This document shows positions 42,782 through 49,744 of a stretch of DNA of 49,744 nucleotides, piece by piece. This stretch comes from Nitrososphaeraceae archaeon (GTDB lineage Archaea > Thermoproteota > Nitrososphaeria > Nitrososphaerales > Nitrososphaeraceae). Every line of letters begins with the position of its first letter. Position 1 is the stretch's first letter. The stretch covers positions 1-49,744 of the forward strand of contig JAKEIK010000108.1 in the NCBI GenBank assembly GCA_022545895.1. Reading direction: 5' to 3'. The notes beneath the pieces were generated by a model. That model saw nothing but the letters and a program-made list of their open reading frames with translations. It was not told where the DNA came from and did no database searches. Both the position numbers and the translations under genes were made by a program.

Positions 42782-43789
42782 TCATAGCCAGAAAAGTAAC
42801 GCACCTACAACAAGACTCAATTGCAGTAACAAATGAAGGGGCATAGATTTTTTATGCTGCTTTCTCACATAGTTACGATCGTCCAATCTCCTCAGGGTTC
42901 TATACATATTTATGATTGTTATCCCTGACACTGCACTAACTAATAATGGCATAATCCATCCTGTATGCATCATTGTAAAAACAATCCAAGATACACCGGC
43001 CATGCTTGCAGCGATGTATATAGCTACCTTAACTGTATTTTCTCGCCCTATTACTATCGGAATTGTTTTTCGTCCTGCGGCCTTGTCGCCTTGGACATCT
43101 GCAACATCGTTAAACGGTGAGGTTATGAAAACCATTCCTCCGAGCATCGAGGCAATATAGATAGTAAGGAAAATTGGATTATATGGAATATTCAAACTAG
43201 TTGTGACGTTCAATGACCACGATGATGTGGCCCCGAGTGTGATACACAGCATCATGGCTACTGCAATTGCAAGCGTTTTTACTACAAAACGATCCTTAAG
43301 TGAGATCTTTGGAGCAGAATACATGATACCTATTGATACTAATCCGAGGGAAATAACAACGCCCATCATATCGTTGCCAATTAAACAAAACAATATTCCC
43401 AAGGTATTTGTCATGGTAACAAATACCCATGCCTGAGTTTTTGATACTTTTCCTGTTGCAATTGGTCTGTCCTTTCCGTTAGCACGATCCAGGTTAGAGT
43501 CTACTAAATCGTTCAACACGTACATACCGACTATAATCATGAAAGAACCAAGCGGGAGAGTTACAGAGTTTAAAACTACGCTAACGATATAGCCGGCATT
43601 CTGAGTTAGATCAAATACTGCATTAGGAAGACAAAAGATACCTGCGAGGGTAGCAAAGGCGTAAATCATCCCCCATCTCTTTCGATAATTTAATAAAAGT
43701 AACTGCGATACAGTAAAGTCCCTAACGCTTCTAAGAACGTCATTCTTGATGATTATGTGCGATGGAGAGTAGTCGACAACTTGAGCCAT
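42782..43789 (-). CDS. UbiA-family prenyltransferase
   Basis: An integral membrane enzyme attaching an isoprenoid chain to an acceptor. The first diphosphate/Mg motif NDLVDSNLDRANGKDRP begins at residue 93, and the second is NDVADVQGDKAAGRKT. YSAPKISLKDRFVVKTLAIA is typical. It has about eight to nine membrane helices in 335 residues, with a 35-residue soluble N-terminus. In archaea the likely roles are digeranylgeranylglyceryl phosphate synthesis (membrane lipid) or quinone prenylation. No neighbour helps choose, and the N-terminal extension is unusual for the lipid enzyme. Confidence 0.9.
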   Translation of the reverse strand: MAQVVDYSPSHIIIKNDVLRSVRDFTVSQLLLLNYRKRWGMIYAFATLAGIFCLPNAVFDLTQNAGYIVSVVLNSVTLPLGSFMIIVGMYVLNDLVDSNLDRANGKDRPIATGKVSKTQAWVFVTMTNTLGILFCLIGNDMMGVVISLGLVSIGIMYSAPKISLKDRFVVKTLAIAVAMMLCITLGATSSWSLNVTTSLNIPYNPIFLTIYIASMLGGMVFITSPFNDVADVQGDKAAGRKTIPIVIGRENTVKVAIYIAASMAGVSWIVFTMMHTGWIMPLLVSAVSGITIINMYRTLRRLDDRNYVRKQHKKSMPLHLLLQLSLVVGALLFWL

Positions 43790-44004
43790 ATTGAGCCGCT
43801 CTCCTTTGTCCTTTTTATTGTCTTTGGCGCAGAATTTGGCTGAATTTGGCTAAAATTCACGTATGTGCCTTATATTTTTGATTTCTCCTCCAACTCAGGA
43901 GAATAACCTAGTGCATTAGCACGTTAAGACTACTTCTGACTAATTCGATCTGAAAGTAATTCTATCAACTAATCTGAGGATGAAATTATCCTCCGAAAAA
44001 CTAC

Positions 44005-44036
44005 AAAAATAATTAAAGTGACGTAAATGCTACGTC
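44005..44036 (-). terminator. Terminator-like hairpin after the winged-helix gene
   Basis: Twelve bases after the stop at 44048, the minus strand has GACGTA-gcatt-TACGTC, followed by an A/T-rich run ending in five or more U. This is a compact hairpin plus U-tract. Confidence 0.4.
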
Positions 44037-44047
44037 GAATTATTCGA

Positions 44048-44593
44048 TTATTGATTTTTTACAAGTACATTCTCTATTGTTGAGTCATCTAAAATTGTTC
44101 TAATGAGCTTCACGCGCTCATGTTCACCTATTTCAGCGGAAGATTGAATCGAATCAACTGCTTTGAGCTTCCAATAGTTCTTTGCTGCATTTTCTATTTC
44201 CATTTGAGCATGATAAACAATAGTACCCAAGGCAGTTAGAGAAAATTTTCCTTTGTTTCTCTTAATGAGCCCGACCCGCAATAACTTACCAGTTCTTGAA
44301 TAGTATTGTTTCCTTGTAAGTCCCTTAGAGTTTTTAAGGTCCTCACTTCCACTAGCACCTCTTGCAATGGAATTGAATAGATCTAATGAACTACCGTCCG
44401 CAATTGCTTCTATGATATCTGCAGGCGAATCCAACTTCATTAATTTTCGTAGTTTTAAATTAGGACGTGCAGTATAAAGACATAAGTTCTCCAAAAATGG
44501 AGAATTTATGGTAACAGTTTCCTCTCCTAACGAAAAAATCACAGATAACCCGATTTTTCTGATTAATGGCCTACCGTATTTGATGGATTGCAT
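44048..44593 (-). CDS. Winged-helix protein of archaeal type
   Basis: Residues about 55-125 form a winged helix: SPADIIEAIADGSSLDLFNS, LTRKQYYSRTGKLLRVGLIK as the recognition helix, and RNKGKFSLTALGTIVYHAQ as the wing and following strand. The flanking helices include IENAAKNYWKLKAVDSIQ. This matches the thaumarchaeal winged-helix regulators seen in many copies in these genomes. The 181 residues lack a sensor domain motif. The ATG start at 44593 is plausible, but a shorter start cannot be excluded. Confidence 0.75.
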   Translation of the reverse strand: MQSIKYGRPLIRKIGLSVIFSLGEETVTINSPFLENLCLYTARPNLKLRKLMKLDSPADIIEAIADGSSLDLFNSIARGASGSEDLKNSKGLTRKQYYSRTGKLLRVGLIKRNKGKFSLTALGTIVYHAQMEIENAAKNYWKLKAVDSIQSSAEIGEHERVKLIRTILDDSTIENVLVKNQ

Positions 44594-44745
44594 TCGCTGG
44601 TATCGTAGCTGTTAACATGCCAGGTTGCACCTTTTAATCACGATTTTTAATGTACGATATCTTGAATTTAATTTGGTTCTACATCCTTTCAAATTGCGCC
44701 GCATGGTAGTTCATTTTTGTACCGTCACTGTCAAGTTTTGCTAAA
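44594..44745. other. Spacer upstream of the winged-helix gene
   Basis: Nothing beyond AT-rich promoter-like sequence is visible here. The broken ORF begins its 3' end at 44746. Confidence 0.35.
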
Positions 44746-45021
44746 TCATATTATTTCGGAGCATTCCTGAGTTGACCTTAGGTCATCGTTTGTTATCTCG
44801 AAACCCTTACTCAATAAATGTGTTGCACCCTGTACATTTCTATAGACATCTGATTTTTCGTATTGCTTGAACTATCTATATTCTGCGTTGACATCCACAG
44901 TCTTGATCTTATTTACTCTATGACCAAGTTTATCCAACTCTCGGCGTTTTGAATTGAACTCATGTTCAGGATCAAATTGACCGCCAGCAAGCCACTCGAC
45001 CGAATCAGAAGTATCATTCAT
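44746..45021 (-). pseudogene. Small ORF interrupted by an in-frame TAG
   Basis: From ATG 45021 a frame of 49 codons (starting MNDTSDSVEWLAGGQFDPEH) ends at TAG 44872-44874. The same frame then continues for 41 coding-like codons (YEKSDVYRNVQGATHLLSKG, then FEITNDDLRSTQ) to TGA 44746-44748. A TATA-like cttattaatg lies about 23-33 bp before the ATG. Without the TAG it would be a 91-residue protein. A recent nonsense mutation is the simplest reading; readthrough or a truncated but functional 49-residue protein are alternatives. No family is recognised. Confidence 0.45.
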
Positions 45022-45571
45022 ATCGTTACTATATTGAGGGTATCATTAATAAGCCTTTACCAAACCATGAACAATTCTAATATCACTAGATTGTTGAATT
45101 GTAACCATAATATACCTACTTAGAATATGGGGAGGAGAACTATCTAACAATGATTTGACAGTACGTGAGCATCCTGCCAATTAATTAATTTATTAATAGA
45201 TGATTCTAATGCAGTTGTGCAAAATTATAGGTACGCCTAACTAGCAATAAAAAGACAACCAATATGTGTACTTTTATGGTAACTGCACTTATTCAAGACT
45301 GCATTAATGGCAAGAATATGATATGTCTTTTGAATGAGTAGTAACAATTATTGAATCATGGTTTGCGTTGATTAACTAAACAACTTTTTGACTAATTTAA
45401 ACGAAATTGGATTATCATCAATCCTTATTAAGTCTCCATATTCTTTTGCATCCTAAATTAGAATATTTCTTATTTTTTCATTCTAGGATATATCATTTCT
45501 ACACTATGCAAAAATTAGTGTCTCCAAATAAATACTGTTTTTTCTCTGCTTCCGAAAAATAGAACAAGAAA
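45022..45571. other. AT-rich spacer with a possible gene fragment
   Basis: No complete gene. A 27-codon minus-strand stretch at 45372-45452 reads like a protein C-terminus (KEYGDLIRIDDNPISFKLVK) but has a stop directly before it and no start. It may be a remnant of a decayed gene. Confidence 0.3.
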
Positions 45572-46309
45572 TTATCTTACATCGTCAAATGAAGTGTGAA
45601 GATCATTCCAACGATCATTTTGTAGACCCTTCCACTTTTCATAGTGTATTACATCCTTCAGAGCCATTCTCTCTAACCATCCAACATTCTCAAGATCAGG
45701 CTTGGCAGAAAATTCATTAACATATCCAAGACAGAGATATGCTACGGGCAGGACATGATCTGGTATCGAGAGAATCTTTTTAAGATCAGCGGTAGATAGA
45801 ATGCTAACCCATCCAACTCCTATTCCTTCGACCCTAGCTGCTAACCAAAGATTTTGAATTGCACAACAAACACTGTATACGCCAGTTTCGGGTACTGAAG
45901 TTCTTCCAAGTACGAATGGTCCAAATTTTGTAGGGTCATAAGTCACACATATATTGATAGCAGATTCTACTATCCCCTCTAGTTTTAGGCGAAGATATAA
46001 TTTCTGTCTCTCTTTATCTCCCTTTAGTAAAGAAATTGATTTCTCTCTCTCATTAATGAACGAATTTTTGACTAGAAGTCTATTTGCATAATCCTTGATT
46101 AAGATGAAATCCCATGGTTGAGAATAACCTACGGAAGGGGCATGGTGCGCGGCTCTTAATATTTGTGCTAAAATATAGTCTGGAATATCTCGATCGATAA
46201 AATTTGAGCGGACATCCCGCCGAGCGTATATAGCTTTATACAGACCCTGCCTTTCGCAATCCACAAAAGAGCTATCATAGGTGTCGTTCATTTGCATGTC
46301 ATAAATCAT
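45572..46309 (-). CDS. bluB: 5,6-dimethylbenzimidazole synthase (BluB)
   Basis: It breaks down reduced FMN with oxygen to make 5,6-dimethylbenzimidazole, the lower ligand of cobalamin. RRDVRSNF carries D32, the position of the essential Asp in Sinorhizobium BluB. AHHAPSVGYSQPWDFILI and YSVCCAIQNLWLAARVEGIG are followed by GVGWVSI with S169, near the catalytic Ser of that enzyme. The length of 245 is normal. General nitroreductases lack this combination. It is monocistronic with TATA-like ctaatatag about 20 bp upstream. It fits functionally with the cobalamin operon and the riboflavin operon in this window. Confidence 0.9.
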   Translation of the reverse strand: MIYDMQMNDTYDSSFVDCERQGLYKAIYARRDVRSNFIDRDIPDYILAQILRAAHHAPSVGYSQPWDFILIKDYANRLLVKNSFINEREKSISLLKGDKERQKLYLRLKLEGIVESAINICVTYDPTKFGPFVLGRTSVPETGVYSVCCAIQNLWLAARVEGIGVGWVSILSTADLKKILSIPDHVLPVAYLCLGYVNEFSAKPDLENVGWLERMALKDVIHYEKWKGLQNDRWNDLHTSFDDVR

Positions 46310-46508
46310 AAACCAAATACCCTACTATATTAGTTCTTTCAAGATCGCATATAGGAAATCTGGACCATTAGAAGTCGATTTACATGTTCGGATACCGAAC
46401 GAATTCTACTTAGCAGGACAAAGCACAATGATTAGCTAAGAAGAACCACTGAGATTCAGGGAAGCAGTACAAAAAATCTGTTACGGCAACGAAGATTATT
46501 TAACGGCT
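46310..46508. other. Spacer between divergent bluB and the next plus-strand ORFs
   Basis: It contains the bluB promoter and the open frame leading into the small ORF at 46509. No other feature is seen. Confidence 0.35.
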
Positions 46509-46664
46509 ATGCGATCTAAAAGATATGGTTTCTCACTGGAATGCCCCTCAAGAGGAAATAGTGACTTCGTACTTGCTAGAAGGAAATGTCAGATTGCGGA
46601 TTGCAAAACTATCCAATCTGATCTACCTTTTCTAGTAAAATTGGTTTTGCTAAAAAATGCCTGA
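46509..46664 (+). CDS. Possible 51-residue small protein or gene remnant
   Basis: From ATG 46509, 51 codons read MRSKRYGFSLECPSRGNSDF, then VLARRKCQIADCKTIQSDLP, and a hydrophobic end. The frame is open back to 46440 with equally coding-like content (FREAVQKICYGNEDYLTA), so this may be the tail of a longer, damaged gene. The three cysteines form no regular zinc motif. No promoter or family is recognised. Confidence 0.33.
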   Translation: MRSKRYGFSLECPSRGNSDFVLARRKCQIADCKTIQSDLPFLVKLVLLKNA

Positions 46665-46732
46665 TTGGGGCTTCGGTATATAGATCAACTTTCACTCATA
46701 TTTGTAATTTGTAGACATACTTCATAGTCAGA

Positions 46733-46742
46733 CTTATAATTT
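46733..46742 (+). promoter_or_regulatory. TATA box of the creatininase-family gene
   Basis: cttataattt is centred about 25 bp before the ATG at 46762, giving a leaderless transcript. Confidence 0.5.
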
Positions 46743-46761
46743 CGATGCGAGTAAAGTCATT

Positions 46762-47547
46762 ATGACAAAAAATTCTTCATATTTTCTTGAGTCAATGAAT
46801 GCAATGCAGATAAGAAAAAAAGTAGATGAAAATACTGTTGCCGTGCTCGTTTTTGGTGCATGCGAGAATCATGGTGATCATATGCCATTTGGATCTGATT
46901 TCATTTTTCCTCTCGAGATTGCAGAAAGAGTAGCTAAAATGACAGAAAATGTCATAGTTTTACCGGCTGTGCCATATGGAGTAAGCTTACACCATAAAGG
47001 CTTTCAAATGACATTGAGTCTCCAATCTGATACATTAGTAAAAATCATTACTGATATTCTCAACAGTTTAATCTCTAATAATATAAATCGAATTCTAATA
47101 ATAAATGGCCATGACGGTAATATTGCTCCTATAGAGGATGCTGCTAGGTCAATAAAAGATATGCATCCAGAAGTCACAATTTGTTGCTTAGAGTCATGGT
47201 GGACATTGGTTGGACAGATAAGGAAGGATTTATTTGACATATGGAATGGATTAGGACACGGTGGAGAAGCGGAGACATCCGCAATGCTAGCAGTACGTCC
47301 TGACTTGGTCGATATGAATCTTGCACCTAGTGACACAATTCCTAAATTACCTACCAATGTGAGAATCTATTGGAATTTTGATGAACTTACACGTACAGGT
47401 ACTACTGGTTCTCCACGAAATGCTAGTATTGAAAAGGGCAAAGCGGTATTGGAAACGATTGAAAGTGTATTGCTCTCCCTCATGCAAGAAATGGATCAAA
47501 ATAATTGGAAATACGGAATAAATGTAAATCAAGATAAAACAAAGTGA
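46762..47547 (+). CDS. Creatininase-family amidohydrolase, candidate ArfB deformylase
   Basis: The metal site of the family is present: E35 and H37 in GACENHGDHMPFGSD (with H40 and D46), H117 in NGHDGN, and H166, E169 and E171 in GHGGEAETSAM. The 261 residues are usual. The archaeal FAPy deformylase ArfB (second riboflavin/F420 step) belongs to this family, as do creatininase and mycofactocin MftE. No ArfB candidate lies in the riboflavin operon at 35.5-40 kb, so this gene may supply it. That is inference. It has its own TATA box and terminator. Confidence 0.85.
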   Translation: MTKNSSYFLESMNAMQIRKKVDENTVAVLVFGACENHGDHMPFGSDFIFPLEIAERVAKMTENVIVLPAVPYGVSLHHKGFQMTLSLQSDTLVKIITDILNSLISNNINRILIINGHDGNIAPIEDAARSIKDMHPEVTICCLESWWTLVGQIRKDLFDIWNGLGHGGEAETSAMLAVRPDLVDMNLAPSDTIPKLPTNVRIYWNFDELTRTGTTGSPRNASIEKGKAVLETIESVLLSLMQEMDQNNWKYGINVNQDKTK

Positions 47548-47908
47548 ATTTGAACTTCTGAATAGATTAATTCGATACGGATTCTCAACAAGGAACGTTC
47601 TTGTCCGTTTTTCATAAAGAATCTATATTATTCTTCATTTCAGCAGAATTATACCGATATTTTAAGTTGCTATTTGTCGGTAATAGGGTTGTTAAGCATG
47701 ATAAAGAGGATCACCCAATGAGTGTAAATGATGCTTGAAATATTCTTGTCTCTGCGAATAGATCAGTAACTAAGAACAAGACCACATTTCTTCTCGGGTT
47801 ACGGGAAACCAGTAGATAGAGTATTTATATGGACATGTAAGTCAGATAAAATTTGATTTCTTATTATCTCTTCTAAACTTGCAAGAACTATGGCCCCAGA
47901 CGAACTTA
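47548..47908. other. Spacer after the creatininase-family gene
   Basis: It holds the terminator-like structure at 47588-47612. A good plus-strand TATA-like gagtatttatat at about 47819-47830 is not followed by a long ORF. A 21-codon ATG frame at 47891 overlaps the convergent zinc-ribbon gene and is probably chance. Confidence 0.35.
47588..47612 (+). terminator. Hairpin plus U-tract after the creatininase-family gene
   Basis: ACAAG-gaacgtt-CTTGT forms a short stem, followed by ccgTTTTT, about 40 bp after the stop codon. Confidence 0.45.
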
Positions 47909-48097
47909 TCATAATTCTTCAACTCCTTGTACGTGACCATACCCTATACTTGTAGCCCCCAAGAACATCCCACATTCCTCATTAGGGCATATGAAAACTG
48001 CACATCTCAAACCTGGTGCATCTGCATTATCTGGATAGACGATTCGTACGTCTACATCTCTTTCAAACTCTTTCTTGCAATGAGGACACTTTGCCAT
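47909..48097 (-). CDS. Small zinc-ribbon protein
   Basis: The 62 residues begin MAKCPHCKKEFERDVDVRIV and have a second pair CPNEEC about 30 residues later (a four-residue knuckle instead of two), then GMFLGATSIGYGHVQGVEEL in part. This is a stand-alone two-knuckle zinc ribbon, probably a nucleic-acid or protein contact module. Its TATA-like ctttttatttta lies about 25 bp before the ATG. Function is unknown. It is probably conserved among relatives, given the well-formed GATSIGYG segment. Confidence 0.65.
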   Translation of the reverse strand: MAKCPHCKKEFERDVDVRIVYPDNADAPGLRCAVFICPNEECGMFLGATSIGYGHVQGVEEL

Positions 48098-48404
48098 AAC
48101 AGTGTATCTTCCCCGTAAAATAAAAAGGATATGATATGTGGGATAGGCATAGGAATACTATAAGATACCGTCAGTAATTCTGTATTATAGATAGTAAAAT
48201 GATGCCCCACAATGCCCTCCCCAGGCCATATTAATGGGCATTACCTAGGGTTGGACCTAAAGAATTTTGGTCTCTCTTTTTCTTCCAATTAAAACATCAC
48301 TATATGAATATTTGGTGGGTGAAGTGTAACCCTAAGATAGCTTTGTTTCAAGTTCGGATGATCATAGGGTTTTGGTTCGGATTACAATATTGAAACATAA
48401 TATT
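48098..48404. other. Spacer with a GC-rich inverted repeat
   Basis: No ORF of note. AATGCCC at 48211-48217 and GGGCATT at 48236-48242 are perfect arms around an 18-bp loop that includes CCCCAGG. This is a locally GC-rich patch between the methyltransferase 3' end and the zinc-ribbon promoter, possibly the methyltransferase terminator or a small RNA. Confidence 0.35.
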
Positions 48405-49250
48405 TTACATTTCTTTTGCGCTCTGACGGCTTGCAATTACATTATCTCTAGCAATTCTTACATATTGTTCATCTATCTCAGTTCCAACATATTTTACATC
48501 TAGATTGATACAAGCGGACGCAGTAGTACCTGCACCAATAAAGGGATCGTAAACTACCAAATCAGGTCTTATGCCATGTAACATTAAGCAGAATTTTGGC
48601 AACTTTTCAGGAAACACTGCGGGATGAGGTCTTCCCTTTTGAATTGTCGCATAAGGGATGAACCACACATTACCTCTGTCTCTCTTATCCTGTTTCGTAG
48701 ACTTCCACCGACCTATGTTAGTCTTGTCTTGATATGGTACACCTATGGATAACTTATCTAATGGAGTTTTAAGTGTCTTAGAAAAATGAAAAATGAACTC
48801 ATGAAGGTCTGTAAGAAAACGGTTACTAATTATTGGTTTAAAATGACCTACGGAAAAATTATCTCGGACTTGTGAATTCTTCCCAACATCTACTTTATCG
48901 AATGAAATTGATTTTATCCAATGGATTGTGTTCTGTAACTTGTATCCCGCCTTCAAGAATTCCTGCAATACTTGAAATGGTATCAGTGGATCCAATAGTG
49001 TACCACCTATATTCAAAAAGAAAGACCCATTATCTCTCAATATAGGCATACTTAGGTTAGCAACCTTATTCATCCATTTCAAATATTGTCGCCTACTAAT
49101 TTTATCATTGTACATGCTATATCCTTTGTCTATGTTGTATGGCGGAGAAGTAACAATAACATCTACAAAGAACTTTTGTCTGCATGCTCTTCTCATGAAC
49201 TTAAGGCAATCTTCATGATAAATGTTGTCAACCATTATGTGCCGTGCCAT
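48405..49250 (-). CDS. Orphan beta-class DNA methyltransferase (N4-cytosine or N6-adenine)
   Basis: The catalytic motif TSPPYN (34-39) is near the N-terminus, and the S-adenosylmethionine motif DPFIGAGTT (235-243) near the C-terminus. This is the beta-class order. SPPY rather than DPPY suggests N4-cytosine methylation, although N6-adenine enzymes of this class also carry it. The target-recognition region (about 90-225) lies between. The 281 residues are compact. No restriction endonuclease or specificity gene is visible within 2 kb downstream; the right flank is short. It may be a solitary regulatory methylase or half of a decayed restriction system. Confidence 0.9.
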   Translation of the reverse strand: MARHIMVDNIYHEDCLKFMRRACRQKFFVDVIVTSPPYNIDKGYSMYNDKISRRQYLKWMNKVANLSMPILRDNGSFFLNIGGTLLDPLIPFQVLQEFLKAGYKLQNTIHWIKSISFDKVDVGKNSQVRDNFSVGHFKPIISNRFLTDLHEFIFHFSKTLKTPLDKLSIGVPYQDKTNIGRWKSTKQDKRDRGNVWFIPYATIQKGRPHPAVFPEKLPKFCLMLHGIRPDLVVYDPFIGAGTTASACINLDVKYVGTEIDEQYVRIARDNVIASRQSAKEM

Positions 49251-49501
49251 ACCATATCAGTTAGTGTAGAGAAATGAAGAGTATGGAAATAGGAATGGAT
49301 CAATAGCTTGAAACAATGAATTCGAAGCCATGGTCAAGATACATAATTGACAGCTATAATTTAACATTAATGAGTCAGAGAAGGATAAACTGTTAAGATA
49401 ATGGCTATTATTTTAATACATGTAGCTGTATGCCATTCCATTGAGCCACGACTGTATTGAAATGCTCGGTCAGAAGGAATACACATGTCAAAGGTGGTTA
49501 A
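49251..49501. other. Spacer between the methyltransferase and the last genes
   Basis: An AT-rich tattattttaata at about 49410-49422 could be a promoter for the plus-strand genes. No ORF of note. Confidence 0.35.
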
Positions 49502-49606
49502 ATGTTTCAACAGCTAATCAAGATTAGGAGGTTGTTGCGAACTTTAAGGGATCATTTACTCAAACTAGGAGAAAATGAAAATTTACTTCAAAGCGGCAAG
49601 CATTAA
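49502..49606 (+). CDS. Possible 34-residue helical peptide
   Basis: ATG 49502 follows an SD-like GGTGG four to five bases upstream. The 34 codons encode an amphipathic, basic helix (MFQQLIKIRRLLRTLRDHLL) and a short polar tail. The end overlaps the start of the following gene by 32 bases, which would allow translational coupling. No family is recognised. Confidence 0.35.
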   Translation: MFQQLIKIRRLLRTLRDHLLKLGENENLLQSGKH

Positions 49607-49744
49607 ATATCTAAGTCACGAGAATACTGTAGAAGATGCTTTGATTAAAGACCTAGTCAATCCAACTAACTTTAACCTTATGGTTGGAAAACTGGGGGAT
49701 GTCCTTATAAAAGCACTCGATTTGCCACTTGGTTATGCCATCAA
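49575..49744 (+). CDS. Partial gene running off the right edge, unknown function
   Basis: ATG 49575 is preceded by AGGAG (49567-49571) and, in frame, by a TAG, so this is the true start. The 56 visible codons (beginning MKIYFKAASIKYLSHENTVE) run without a stop to the window end. The alternating polar/hydrophobic pattern suggests a folded soluble protein, but no family is recognisable from this much. Confidence 0.6.
   Translation, partial: MKIYFKAASIKYLSHENTVEDALIKDLVNPTNFNLMVGKLGDVLIKALDLPLGYAI

Noticed and set aside
1-49744. CRISPR arrays, insertion sequences, integrase or attachment sites
   Set aside because: No regularly spaced repeats, transposase or recombinase motifs or flanking direct repeats were found.

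Overview
This window is A+T-rich archaeal chromosome, most probably from an ammonia-oxidising thaumarchaeon (Nitrososphaeria). The information-processing genes are archaeal: archaeosine tRNA transglycosylase, deoxyhypusine synthase, Csl4, transcription factor E, thermosome, L44e, S27e, S19e, PDCD5, Nep1, RNase P subunit Rpr2, GTP cyclohydrolase III and an Sm-like protein. They sit beside genes expected of an aerobic, cobalamin-making thaumarchaeon: CobY-type late cobalamin genes, BluB, heme O synthase and UbiA. Many genes start with TTG or GTG, and TATA-like boxes lie about 25-30 bp before start codons, as expected for mostly leaderless archaeal transcripts. The low G+C and long spacers suggest a low-GC soil lineage such as Nitrosocosmicus, but no amo or rRNA gene is present to test this. 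No CRISPR array, tRNA, rRNA or complete insertion sequence was recognised.

Layout. 0.2-3.7 kb: zinc-ribbon protein, SmAP, archaeosine TGT and an unknown protein. 3.8-6.9 kb (minus): a MoaD-MoeB fusion behind threonine synthase, then HisI. 7-10 kb: secreted and small zinc proteins, and an exported PQQ-type sugar dehydrogenase. 10.3-15.3 kb: oligoendopeptidase F, deoxyhypusine synthase, Csl4, a FUN14 protein and a winged-helix regulator. 15.4-22.1 kb: MptE-like pterin kinase, a coiled-coil protein overlapping guaA, a PfkB kinase and the thermosome. 22.6-23.9 kb: a hotdog thioesterase, a previously uncalled 42-residue membrane protein, L44e and S27e. 23.9-28.2 kb (minus): a tightly overlapping five-gene cobalamin operon (cobD, cbiP, cbiB, cobS, cobY). 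28.3-33.2 kb: asd, Lrp, ctaB, Nep1, RNase P Rpr2, S19e and PDCD5. 33.3-35.2 kb: an MDR oxidoreductase and a CitE-like lyase. 35.5-40.1 kb: a six-gene riboflavin operon, followed by convergent TFE. 40.6-49.7 kb is sparser: an FMN-barrel protein, UbiA, a winged-helix protein, BluB, a creatininase-family protein, a zinc ribbon, an orphan DNA methyltransferase and several short or broken ORFs.

How the genes fit together. The riboflavin operon (ribE-ribB-ribH-arfA-amidohydrolase-arfC) combines a bacterial-type riboflavin synthase with archaeal early steps. Between arfA and arfC, overlapping or abutting both, is an amidohydrolase with all the metal ligands of the ATZ/TRZ deaminases. It is a good candidate for the pyrimidine deaminase that I understand to be unassigned in archaeal riboflavin synthesis. 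A separate creatininase-family gene at 46.8 kb could supply the ArfB deformylase step. Riboflavin yields FMN, and reduced FMN is the substrate BluB uses to make 5,6-dimethylbenzimidazole, the lower ligand attached by the late cobalamin enzymes encoded at 24-28 kb. The cobyric acid synthase of that operon lacks the usual C-terminal glutaminase domain, which suggests use of free ammonia or a separate glutaminase.
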